From assembly GCA_028688015.1 (NCBI GenBank), contig JAQTZB010000011.1:1-64000 (forward strand): DNA of 64,000 bases, read 5' to 3'. Shown here one piece after another: positions 53,661 through 62,041 of this stretch; the stretch's first letter is position 1, and the number at the start of each line of letters is the position of its first letter. The position numbers and the translations under genes are program-made. Below the pieces are notes generated by a model. It saw only the letters and a program-made list of their open reading frames with translations, was not told the DNA's origin and searched no databases. The stretch is from Elusimicrobiales bacterium. GTDB taxonomy: Bacteria > Elusimicrobiota > Elusimicrobia > Elusimicrobiales > UBA9959.

Positions 53661-55202
53661 TTACCGCCGCAGCCGCGAGGCCGCCGCCAGCAGGGCGGCG
53701 GCTTCTGCTTTTTGGCCGCGCCTTTCAAGGCTGACGGCGGCGGCGAGTATCACCTCGGGAGCGACGGAGGCCGGGTCGGCGGCGGCCGCTTTGTCCAAAG
53801 CCGCCAGCGCCTTACGCCCGTCGCCGGTCTCGGCGTAGACCGTGACCAGCTGCAGCCAGCCGGCGCCCTCGGCGAGGCGCAGATTGAAAGGCGGCGGCAG
53901 CAGGCAGACGGCCAGCAGCGGCAGGGCCCACAACGCACGCAGGGCGCGCCGGTCCCGGGCGGCCAGCGCCGCGGCCAGCCCCCCCGCCAGCGGCAGGAGC
54001 AGCGGCAGGGCCGGCAGGCGGTAGCGGTCGGTCACCCAGAACGGCAGCACCGACAGCAGGTACCCGGCGAAGAGGAACACCAGCAGGCCGGAGGCTTCCT
54101 TCCTGCGGGCCAGGAACAGCCCGGCCGCCCCCAGGCAGCCGGCCAGAGCGAAAGAGACCAGTGGCCAGCCCAGCACGGTGGAGAAGTTGGCGGCGACGAA
54201 CTGCAGGTCGTAATTGTCCGGGATCTCGTAGCGGTTCCAGAAGAAGAAGAATTTGGCGGCGGTCAGTTTAAGCCAGGCCCCGGGGTTCTCCACGACGAAG
54301 GCGAGCCCCTTGCGCAGCCAGAAAGAGGATATTTCCGAGGGCTTCAGCCGGCGGCCGAGGGCCTCTTCTGCCAGCTGCGCCGGCTGGGTCTCCTCCAGCA
54401 GCGGGTTGGAGCTGAAGCCGGGCGGGTAAATGCCGGTCCCCGTAGCCTCGGGCGCGTTGCCGAGAAAAAAGGTGAAGCCGCCGTTGTAATTCACCGGCAC
54501 GAAGTCGCGGCTGGCCGCGAAATTGTGCAGCGTCGCCGGCAGGATAGGCAGGGCGGCGCCCAGCAGCAGGGGCAGGGCCGCGTTCTTGAGCAGCTTCCGG
54601 AAAGCCGCGCGCTGCCACGCCCAGAGCAGCAGCGCCGGCAGCAGCAGCAGCGCGTTGGTGCGCAGCAGCGCGGCCCAGCCGCCGGCCAGGCCGCAAAGGA
54701 ACCAGGCGCGCCAGGCGCCGCCCTCTCCGGCCCGCAGGGCCAGCAGGGCGAAAAGGGCCACTGAGAAGACCGCCAGGGTTTCCTTGCCCGGCACGGCCGC
54801 GCTGAAGACGAAGGGGCGGTACAGGGCGCACAGCAGGCCGGCCCACAGGCCGGCTTTCTCCCCGAAGGCCCGCTCGCCCAGGCGCATGACCAGCAGGCAG
54901 GTGCCGGCGTCGGCCAGTGCCTGCAGCCACAGCACCGGGGCGGAGCTGTGGCCGAAGAGCTTGTAGGAGAGGGCCAGCAGGTAGGGGTAGAAAGGCGACT
55001 GGTAAAAAGCGGTCTGGCGCAGCAGGCCGCCGTCGAGGATCTCCAGCGCCCAGCGGTCGTAGGCCCAGGCGTCGGCGCTGAGCGCGCCGAGGTAAGGCAG
55101 GCCGAACCATTGCAGCAGGAAGGCCGCGCGCAGGGAGAAAGCGCCCAGGAACAGCGCGGCCCAGCGCAGGCGCCAGAGTTTTTCCAAAGTTTCCGGTTTC
55201 AT
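53661..55202 (-). CDS. Multi-spanning glycosyltransferase-like membrane protein (PMT family 39 type)
   Basis: 513 residues with about eleven membrane segments. The first outer loop has the acidic pattern GALSADAWAYDRWALEI, and the second has FYQSPFYPYLLALSYKLFG, both typical of ArnT/PMT-like lipid-sugar transferases. The C-terminal 60 residues hold a TPR-like pair (LAALDKAAAADPASVAPEV). It lies 19 bp after the amylase gene. Substrate unknown. Confidence 0.77.
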   Translation of the reverse strand: MKPETLEKLWRLRWAALFLGAFSLRAAFLLQWFGLPYLGALSADAWAYDRWALEILDGGLLRQTAFYQSPFYPYLLALSYKLFGHSSAPVLWLQALADAGTCLLVMRLGERAFGEKAGLWAGLLCALYRPFVFSAAVPGKETLAVFSVALFALLALRAGEGGAWRAWFLCGLAGGWAALLRTNALLLLPALLLWAWQRAAFRKLLKNAALPLLLGAALPILPATLHNFAASRDFVPVNYNGGFTFFLGNAPEATGTGIYPPGFSSNPLLEETQPAQLAEEALGRRLKPSEISSFWLRKGLAFVVENPGAWLKLTAAKFFFFWNRYEIPDNYDLQFVAANFSTVLGWPLVSFALAGCLGAAGLFLARRKEASGLLVFLFAGYLLSVLPFWVTDRYRLPALPLLLPLAGGLAAALAARDRRALRALWALPLLAVCLLPPPFNLRLAEGAGWLQLVTVYAETGDGRKALAALDKAAAADPASVAPEVILAAAVSLERRGQKAEAAALLAAASRLRR

Positions 55203-55221
55203 GCCCCCCGCCCGCCGCCGG

Positions 55222-57027
55222 TCAGCTCCAGCGGTGCTGCAGTTCCCTGAAGCCCTCTGCGGGCAGCAGGCGGTAATGGGCCGGGCGGTTCTCGTAAAGC
55301 ACGCCGTCCCCGTCCTTCTCTACTACGAACTTGTAGGCTATCGCCTTGCCCGCGCTCTCGACCATGGAGATATTTCCCAGCCACATGTTCTCGTTGATAT
55401 ATTCCAGCCTGAAGCCCTTCTCCAGGTCCCAGTTCCCCAGCTCCGGGCAGTTGCCGATGACCTTGACGTGCTGGCCGTACTCGGTGCGGAAGCCGTTGAG
55501 CACGAAGGTGATCTCCATGCCGCCCTTCTCGCGGGCGGGCGCGCGGTAGGCAGCGACGAAGACCGAGTCCCGCCCCAGGGACAGGTTCTCTATGCGTCCG
55601 TCGCGGACCGTGACGGCCCGGTCGGACAGGAGGTCCTTGTAGATGCCGTCGGGCAGTTCTATCTTCTCCAGGGTCAGCCTGGTCTCGGGGCCGCGGTTGA
55701 ACACGGCCAGGCAGCAGCTGCCGCGGTAGACGCGGGTATAGGCGTAGGCGTCCGGAGACAGGTATTTCTGCCGGTGGCTGCCGCGCTTGATGGCCGGGTT
55801 CTCGCGGCGCAGGGCGGCCAGGCGCTTGACCAGCCGGAAGGCCGGCGTATTGGTGTCCCACTTCTCCATCATCGGCCTGTTGTAGGGGTCGGCCCCGCCG
55901 TTGGTGTCGTTGTGCAGGTACTGCTCGGTGCCGTAATAGATGCACGGCGTGCCGCGGCAGGTCAGGATCAGGGCGAGCGCCATGTCCACGCGCCGCTCAT
56001 TGGCGCCGGCCGACATGAAGCGCGGCATGTCGTGGTTGTCGATGAAAGTGACGAGGTGGCGGCAGTCGTCAAACAGGTGGTCGTTCTTAAAGACGTTCTC
56101 CACCAGTTCGAAGCCCTGCCCGTGGCTCCTGGCCAGGCAGTCCTCCAGCCCGCGCTGCAGGGCGAAGTCCAGCATGCCCATGCCGCTCTTGTTGGCGAAC
56201 TGCACGCTCAGCCCGTCCCAGCAGCCGCCCTGGAACCACTCCCCGAAGATGAACAGGTCCGGCTTGTGGAAGACCATGTCGGAGACGAACTCCTGCCAGA
56301 ACCACTGCGGCATGTGCTTGACCGTATCCACGCGGAAGGCGTCCACGCCCTTGTCCAGCCACAGGCGCATCGCGTCCTTGATATAGTTGCGGTAGCCGAT
56401 CTTGGATTCGTTGAAGTCGGCCAGGCCGGCGAGTTCCGCGGTCTCCACCTGCCCCTTGTTGTTCCAGTCGTTCACGCCGCCGTTGCGGTGATACCAGCCC
56501 AGTTTGTCGTCGTCGTAGGAGGTCAGCAGCACCCCGTCGTCGTAGATCTCGCCCTTGGTCGGGCGGCCGCCGGTGTCCACCCGCTGCGAGGGGCTGGAAT
56601 GGTTGCAGACGATGTCGAGCACCAGCTTCAGGTCCAGGTCGCGCATGGAGCGCACCAGCCGGTCCACCACCGTATTGTCGGAGGCGAACACGCGCACGTC
56701 GTCGGGCGAGCCGGCCAGGTGTTCGTCGAGCCGCTTGAAGTCCTTGGCCCAGTAGCCGTGGTAGCCGGCCATGCCGCGCCCTTCCACGTCCACCAACCCG
56801 TCGATCTGGTCGAAGATGGGCGTCAGCCACAGCGCCGAGCAGCCCAGCTCTTTCAGGTAGTCCAGCTTCTGGACCACGCCGCTGAGGTCGCCGCCCCAGT
56901 ACTTGAACCAGTCGGTATGGGTGGGGTCGCAGGATTCCGGGTGGCAGCCGCCGTCGTTGCCGGCATGGCCGTTGTGGAACCTGTCCACCACCGCGAAGTA
57001 GATCACGCTGTCGTTAAAGGGACGCAT
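55222..57027 (-). CDS. GH13 alpha-amylase with C-terminal CBM20 starch-binding domain
   Basis: 601 residues with no signal peptide, so probably cytoplasmic. GH13 regions: DIVCNHSS, then the nucleophile D234 in FRVDTVKH, the acid/base E263 in FGEWF, and the third acid D333 in FIDNHDMPR. The CBM20 domain is at about residues 500-601, with VKVIGNCPELGNWD and W..S-type ends. The overall build resembles cyclomaltodextrin glucanotransferases and maltogenic amylases. Inside the cell it would act on glycogen or maltodextrins. AGGAG precedes the ATG. It follows nnrE by 62 bp on the same strand. Confidence 0.92.
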   Translation of the reverse strand: MRPFNDSVIYFAVVDRFHNGHAGNDGGCHPESCDPTHTDWFKYWGGDLSGVVQKLDYLKELGCSALWLTPIFDQIDGLVDVEGRGMAGYHGYWAKDFKRLDEHLAGSPDDVRVFASDNTVVDRLVRSMRDLDLKLVLDIVCNHSSPSQRVDTGGRPTKGEIYDDGVLLTSYDDDKLGWYHRNGGVNDWNNKGQVETAELAGLADFNESKIGYRNYIKDAMRLWLDKGVDAFRVDTVKHMPQWFWQEFVSDMVFHKPDLFIFGEWFQGGCWDGLSVQFANKSGMGMLDFALQRGLEDCLARSHGQGFELVENVFKNDHLFDDCRHLVTFIDNHDMPRFMSAGANERRVDMALALILTCRGTPCIYYGTEQYLHNDTNGGADPYNRPMMEKWDTNTPAFRLVKRLAALRRENPAIKRGSHRQKYLSPDAYAYTRVYRGSCCLAVFNRGPETRLTLEKIELPDGIYKDLLSDRAVTVRDGRIENLSLGRDSVFVAAYRAPAREKGGMEITFVLNGFRTEYGQHVKVIGNCPELGNWDLEKGFRLEYINENMWLGNISMVESAGKAIAYKFVVEKDGDGVLYENRPAHYRLLPAEGFRELQHRWS

Positions 57028-57089
57028 AGGGCTCCTGGTGTAAAGTGCCGGCCCGCGCCGGCGGCAGATCCTGGAAAAGAGCGGGGCCT

Positions 57090-57818
57090 TCAGCCGCGCG
57101 CTTCGTCTATCAGTTCCTGGGGGTAGCCGATGGGCAGCACCCGGATGACGCCGGTGTTCTTCTGCGCGTGGGCGGCCATCAGGCCGCTCTTGGCGAAACC
57201 CAGTGTCAGCGTCAGCTTGGCCATGACGTAGACGCCGCTGTGGTGGCCGGTGTCCGGGCTCAGGCCGGAAGGGAGATCCACGGCTATAATGGGGCTGCCG
57301 CTCTTGTTCATCAACTGTATGATCCGGTGGACGGGCCCTACGGGTTTGCCCACCGCGCTGACGCCCAGCAGCGCGTCCAGCAGCAGGTCCGCCGCGGCGA
57401 ACTCCGCAAGCAGCGCGTCCAGGTCCCCCTTTTCAGTCAGGGCCACCGGCACCCCGGCCGCGCGGGCGGCCTCGAGGTTCTTGACCACCAGCTCGCCGTA
57501 GCCGGTCTCTTTGGGCGGCAGGATGAAAGCCTTCACCTCGGCGCCGGCCTGCTTCAGAAAACGCGCCGCTGCCAGGCCGTCGCCGCCGTTATTGCCCTTG
57601 CCGCAGCAGACCACAACTTTCAGACCGGCCGGCTGCTTTTTGAGCTCGGCTGCGGCGAACTCCAGCGCAGCCTGCGCCACGGCCCGGCCCGCGTTCTCCA
57701 TCAGTACCGCCGACGGGATGCCGTACTCGCTGGAGGCCTTGGTGTCCAGGTACTTCATCTTCCCGGAGGTAACCACCGGGTAGCCGTCGAACTCTTTTAC
57801 CTGCGGGATCTTTGACAT
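57090..57818 (-). CDS. nnrE: NAD(P)H-hydrate epimerase
   Basis: 242 residues, an YjeF N-terminal domain alone, without the ADP-dependent dehydratase fused in many bacteria. Family features: AVLMENAGRAVAQAAL, CCGKGNNGGDGLAAARFL, DLLLDALLG and AVDLPSGLSPDTG. It interconverts R and S forms of hydrated NAD(P)H so that they can be repaired. It starts one base after the YIP1 gene stop, in an operon with sppA and two GGDEF genes. Confidence 0.95.
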   Translation of the reverse strand: MSKIPQVKEFDGYPVVTSGKMKYLDTKASSEYGIPSAVLMENAGRAVAQAALEFAAAELKKQPAGLKVVVCCGKGNNGGDGLAAARFLKQAGAEVKAFILPPKETGYGELVVKNLEAARAAGVPVALTEKGDLDALLAEFAAADLLLDALLGVSAVGKPVGPVHRIIQLMNKSGSPIIAVDLPSGLSPDTGHHSGVYVMAKLTLTLGFAKSGLMAAHAQKNTGVIRVLPIGYPQELIDEARG

Positions 57819-57819
57819 G

Positions 57820-58365
57820 TCACACTACCAGCCAGATCAGCCAGGCGACCCCGTAGACGAAGAGCAGAAAGAACAGGGCGCAGCACGCGGCGTACGGCAG
57901 CAGCACCGACAGCAGCGCCTTGTTGGCGGAGACCGGGTACACGCGCCGCACCAGGCGCACCCGCGCGTAGACCACCAGCCCCGCCACCAGGCAGACGGAC
58001 AGGAACGCGCCCGGCGCGCCCAGCTTGGAGAAGAAGGCCAGCGGAACCAGCAGCGCGAAGAAGTAGTCCGTCACGCCGAAGGCCAGGAAGAGCCGCCCGG
58101 CGGCGCCCCTGGCCCCGGTCAGGTCCATGAACAAATGCGTCAGCCCGGCGACCAGGAAGTTGGCCGCCAGCACGAAGGTCAGCACCACCAGGTAGGACAG
58201 CACGCCCGGCGGCACGGCGGAGAAGAGGCGCAGGAAGATGAAGCCGCCCAGCGTGCCGGCGGCGTAGCCCAGCATGGCGGCGCGCCCCAGCCCGGCGGGG
58301 CGCGGCTCCGCGGTAAGGATCTCGGGCCGCTCGAGCAGGGCGGCGAGGGAGGAGAGGGCGTTCAT
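57820..58365 (-). CDS. YIP1-like membrane protein
   Basis: 181 residues with five membrane segments. A short cytoplasmic N-terminus (SLAALLERPEILTAEPRP) leads to hydrophobic segments with a FGVTDYFFALLVPLAFFSKLG loop, resembling Yip1-domain proteins. These have no known enzymatic activity in bacteria. It is tightly packed between sppA and nnrE. Confidence 0.68.
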   Translation of the reverse strand: MNALSSLAALLERPEILTAEPRPAGLGRAAMLGYAAGTLGGFIFLRLFSAVPPGVLSYLVVLTFVLAANFLVAGLTHLFMDLTGARGAAGRLFLAFGVTDYFFALLVPLAFFSKLGAPGAFLSVCLVAGLVVYARVRLVRRVYPVSANKALLSVLLPYAACCALFFLLFVYGVAWLIWLVV

Positions 58366-58366
58366 C

Positions 58367-59413
58367 TCAGCGCCCGCTCCAGCGGTATTCCAGCCTGGGG
58401 GCCGGGTTCACGGCGTCGGCCACGGCCTGCGAGCCGAAGAGCGAGAGCTTGGTGTCGAGCAGCGAGAAGAAGTTCTCCAGCGGGTCGCCGTCTGACAGGA
58501 CCTGAGGGTTCTTGCCCAGCCCCGCGGCCGTACCGGCCGCGTCTATGGCGTCCTGCAGGTCGCCCATCTCGTCCACCAGGCCGTTCTCCTTGGCCTGCCG
58601 GCCGGTGTAAATGCGGCCGTCGGCCAGCACCTTGACCTGCTCGGGGGTCATCTTGCGGCCCTGCGCCACCGCCGCCACGAACTGCTCGTAGGAGTCGTCT
58701 ATCATGCCCTGCAGCAGCTTGCGCTCGTCGACGGTCAGTTCGCGCGTCATCGAGCCTATGTCCTTGTGCTTGCCGGACTTGATGGCCTCGCTCTTGTAGC
58801 CGATCTTCTTCATCAGGCCCTCGATGTTGGCCACGCTGAAGATCACGCCGATGGAGCCGGTGATGGTGCCGGGGTGCGCCACTATCTTGTCGCAGGCCGC
58901 CGCCACGTAGTAGCCGCCGCTGGCGGAAACCTCTCCGAAGCGGGCGATGAAAGGCTTCTTGGTCTCGGCTTTGGCCTTCAGCACGGCGGAGTAGATCTCC
59001 TGCACAGCCCCGACTGAACCGCCGGGCGAGTTGATATCGAGCACGATGGCCTTGACCTCTTTCTTGGCGGCCAGCGTCTTGATGCGCTTGGCCGTCTGCT
59101 GGCTGCCGCGGTCCCAGGAGCGCGACGAGGCGCCCTGCGAGATGACGCCGTAGAGCGGGATGACGGCGACGGAATCTTTCTTCTTGCCGAGCCCGGCTAT
59201 CTTGGACATGTCCATGTCCTTGGGCTGGGCCTTCCTGGCGGCGTCGGCCCTGCTCAGCACGGCGAAGGCCGCGAAGAGCGAGAGCGCGTAGAGCACGGCT
59301 ATGGCCTTAAGCCAGGCCGCGGCGCCGCGCGGGCCTGGCTGCGCCGGCTGGGGCGCGGCCGGGGGCGGGAGCGGGGACTGAGGTGCGGGTGCGGGGTTAT
59401 TCTGTTCTTCCAT
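58367..59413 (-). CDS. sppA: Signal peptide peptidase SppA, short S49 form
   Basis: 348 residues with one N-terminal membrane segment after a proline-rich cytoplasmic tail. Family features: VIPLYGVISQG, LDINSPGGSVGAVQEIY, the catalytic Ser in GEVSASGGYYVAAACDKIVA, and TGSIGVIFSVANIEGLMKKIG. It digests leftover signal peptides and other membrane peptides. The single-domain form works as an octamer in other bacteria. Confidence 0.95.
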   Translation of the reverse strand: MEEQNNPAPAPQSPLPPPAAPQPAQPGPRGAAAWLKAIAVLYALSLFAAFAVLSRADAARKAQPKDMDMSKIAGLGKKKDSVAVIPLYGVISQGASSRSWDRGSQQTAKRIKTLAAKKEVKAIVLDINSPGGSVGAVQEIYSAVLKAKAETKKPFIARFGEVSASGGYYVAAACDKIVAHPGTITGSIGVIFSVANIEGLMKKIGYKSEAIKSGKHKDIGSMTRELTVDERKLLQGMIDDSYEQFVAAVAQGRKMTPEQVKVLADGRIYTGRQAKENGLVDEMGDLQDAIDAAGTAAGLGKNPQVLSDGDPLENFFSLLDTKLSLFGSQAVADAVNPAPRLEYRWSGR

Positions 59414-59423
59414 TGTTCCTCCG

Positions 59424-60665
59424 TTACAGGTTGCCAGCGTCCATCACGCGGTTGCGGCCGCCTTCCTTGGCGGCGTAAAGCGCGGCGTCGGCCCGGGCTA
59501 TTACTTCCTCCGGGGTCCGGCCGTCGCGCGGAAAATGGGCTATGCCGATGGAGACCGTCAGGCGCACCTGTTCGAGGCCCTGCGAGAAGGGCTCGGCCTC
59601 GATGCGGGCGCGGATGGCCTCGGCCTTGCGCAGCACGCCGGCGGATTCCGCCCGCGGCAGCACTATGCCGAACTCCTCGCCGCCGTAGCGGCCCACGAAG
59701 TCCGTTTCGTAAACTCCGGCCTTCAGCAGTTCGGCCACGCGGCGCAGCACGGCGTCGCCGAACTGGTGGCCATAGGTGTCGTTGAGGTGCTTGAAATGGT
59801 CGATGTCGGCTATCATGAAGCCCATCGTGGTGCGGAAGGCGGCGGCGCGGCGGATCTCCTCCTTCACTTTCTCGTCCAGCGCGCCGCGGCGCCACAGGCC
59901 GGTTAGCCCGTCGGTCAGCGACAGCCACTCCACCTGCCTGAACAGCATCACGCGCTTCAGGGCGAAAGAAATTTCATTGGCGAAGCGCCCCGCGGACTCG
60001 GGGCCCTGCGTGCCGCCCCGCACGGCCAGCAGGCCCACGGCCTCGCCGCCGGCCAGCACCGGGGCCAGCGTCACGCCGGAAACGGTTACGGGCTCGGCGG
60101 GAGGCCCGCCGGCGGCGGCCAGCAGCCCTGGCAGGGCGGGCAGCGCGGCGCCGCGCGCTCCCTGCGCGAACAGCTCCAGGCCTCCGGCGGAGCCGCCGGC
60201 CATGTAGAGGGCGGCCTCCTCGGTCTCGAAATAGTCGGCCAGGTAGCGGCCCAGCTGCTTGGCCGCGGCGGGCGGCTCGACCGTCTCGGAGAGCAGCTTG
60301 ACGGCGGAATAGACGGCCAGGGATTTTTTCTCGCCGGCGGCGTTCACCGTGGCTTCGGTCTTGATGACGGCCAGCTCCTTGGCCAGCCCGTCGGCGCGGG
60401 CCAGGGCCTTTTCCAGCCGGGCCCGGTCGGGCGGGGCGCCGGCGCGGCCGTTGAGCAGCGCCGAGTGGGCCAGCGCCGCGGCGGTCCACAGCGCCAGCGC
60501 AGCGTAAGGCGCCCCGGCGGCTATGTCGCCCGCCAGCATGAAAGAAGCGAAGAGAAAAAGCCCGGCGCCTGCGGCCACGCCGGCCCAGCGGTTGAGGCGG
60601 CCCAGGAAATAGGAGAGCAGCGGCGCGGCGGCGGCGGCGGCGACCCAGAGCGCGCGGGCGGTCAT
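59424..60665 (-). CDS. Membrane diguanylate cyclase with GAF-like and GGDEF domains
   Basis: 413 residues. Three short membrane segments near the N-terminus, a GAF-like domain (about 110-240), then a GGDEF domain with the active-site motif GGEEF, preceded by FMIADIDHFKHLNDTYGHQFGD. The active site is intact, so it should make cyclic di-GMP. It overlaps the other GGDEF gene by 4 bp. No I-site RxxD is obvious before GGEEF. Confidence 0.93.
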   Translation of the reverse strand: MTARALWVAAAAAAPLLSYFLGRLNRWAGVAAGAGLFLFASFMLAGDIAAGAPYAALALWTAAALAHSALLNGRAGAPPDRARLEKALARADGLAKELAVIKTEATVNAAGEKKSLAVYSAVKLLSETVEPPAAAKQLGRYLADYFETEEAALYMAGGSAGGLELFAQGARGAALPALPGLLAAAGGPPAEPVTVSGVTLAPVLAGGEAVGLLAVRGGTQGPESAGRFANEISFALKRVMLFRQVEWLSLTDGLTGLWRRGALDEKVKEEIRRAAAFRTTMGFMIADIDHFKHLNDTYGHQFGDAVLRRVAELLKAGVYETDFVGRYGGEEFGIVLPRAESAGVLRKAEAIRARIEAEPFSQGLEQVRLTVSIGIAHFPRDGRTPEEVIARADAALYAAKEGGRNRVMDAGNL

Positions 60666-62008
60666 GCGGTCACCACCCTGTTGCGGCCGGCCTGCTTGGC
60701 GCGGTAGAGCCGCTCGTCGGCGGCGCGCACCAGCTGGCCCGCGGCGGCGCTTTCGGCCGGGAACTCGGCCACGCCGAAACTGGCTGTCACCCGCGAGGGC
60801 TTGCCGCCGAAATTGAACGCCCGGGCCTCCAGCGCGCGGCGGATGCCTTCGGCCGCGGCGGCGGCCTGGGCCTTGTCGGCCCCGGTGATCACCAGCGCGA
60901 ATTCCTCGCCGCCGTAGCGGGCGGCGAAGTCTATTTCCCGGATGCCGGCGGAAACCACCTCGGCCACGGCCTTCAGCACGGCGTCGCCGGCCTGGTGGCC
61001 GAAGGTGTCGTTGTAGGATTTAAAATGGTCTATGTCGCACATCACCACGCAGAAGGGCACCTTGGCGCGCGCCGAACGCAGCACTTCCTCCTCCAGCCGC
61101 GACTGAAAGGCGCGGTGGGTGTAGAGGCCGGTCAGCGCGTCCCGGATGGCCAGCTCGTTGACCTTCTCGAAGAGGTAGATGTTTTCCATGCTCACGCCGG
61201 CCAGCGTGCAGGCGAGCTCGGCCCCGCGCAGGTCCTCGGCGCGGAAGCGGTCCGGCTCGGGGGCGGCGGCGCGCACGAAGCCGACCAGGCGGCCGAAGAG
61301 ATGCAGCGGCAGCGCCATGAAGGAGCGCTCCGCCTCTGCGAAGAAGCCCTTGGGAAAGCGGTTATCGGTCCCGGCGTTGCGCACCAGCAGCGGGATCTTG
61401 CGCTCCGCCACCCACTTGTCGGCGGCGTCGCGCGGCGCGCCGGAGCGCAGTTCCACGGCGGCGCCGGGGAAATAGTTGGAAAGCAGGGTCTCGAGGCGGG
61501 CCTTCACCTCGTCGGGGTTGGTGGCCAGGCCCATGTCGTGCATGGCGGCCGCCAGGGCGCCCTTGTCGCGGATGCGGGCCAGCGTGCTGTCGAGGTGCAG
61601 GCGGTAGCGGGCCAGTTCGTCCTCCAGGTTCTTTATCCGCTCCTCGGCGGCGGCCTCCTCGGCGGCCACCGCGGCGCGCGCCGCGCTGCGGGAAGTCTCG
61701 GAGCTGGAGAGGGCGAAAAAGAGCAGCCAGAGGCAGACCACCTCGGCCACCGCGCCTATCATCAGGTAAGCGGTTTCGCCCGGGTTCAGGATCCCGGGCA
61801 GCACCAGCCCGGCCACCGTGGCCAGGAACAGGAAGATATACTTGATCTCTTTTTCACCGGACCAGGAGAACCAGATGAACAGCGCCCCGAGCGCCGGATA
61901 GACCCAGAGGAAATGCGCGGGCCACTGCCAGAGGGACCAGCCGACCGCCCCCAGGATGGCGGCGGGGCCGGCGATCTTGGCGGCGGCGTTGGGCCTGAAC
62001 TTGTTCAC
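60662..62008 (-). CDS. Membrane diguanylate cyclase with GAF-like and GGDEF domains
   Basis: 448 residues from a GTG at 62008. Four membrane segments (residues 10-105), a coiled helix, a GAF-like domain (about 150-265), and a GGDEF domain with CDIDHFKSYNDTFGHQAGD and GGEEF. A paralogue of the next gene, with the same domain order, so the pair probably arose by duplication. First gene of the GGDEF-GGDEF-sppA-YIP1-nnrE run. Confidence 0.93.
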   Translation of the reverse strand: MNKFRPNAAAKIAGPAAILGAVGWSLWQWPAHFLWVYPALGALFIWFSWSGEKEIKYIFLFLATVAGLVLPGILNPGETAYLMIGAVAEVVCLWLLFFALSSSETSRSAARAAVAAEEAAAEERIKNLEDELARYRLHLDSTLARIRDKGALAAAMHDMGLATNPDEVKARLETLLSNYFPGAAVELRSGAPRDAADKWVAERKIPLLVRNAGTDNRFPKGFFAEAERSFMALPLHLFGRLVGFVRAAAPEPDRFRAEDLRGAELACTLAGVSMENIYLFEKVNELAIRDALTGLYTHRAFQSRLEEEVLRSARAKVPFCVVMCDIDHFKSYNDTFGHQAGDAVLKAVAEVVSAGIREIDFAARYGGEEFALVITGADKAQAAAAAEGIRRALEARAFNFGGKPSRVTASFGVAEFPAESAAAGQLVRAADERLYRAKQAGRNRVVTA

Positions 62009-62041
62009 GCCTATAACAATAATATAAATATGGGGCGGGTT

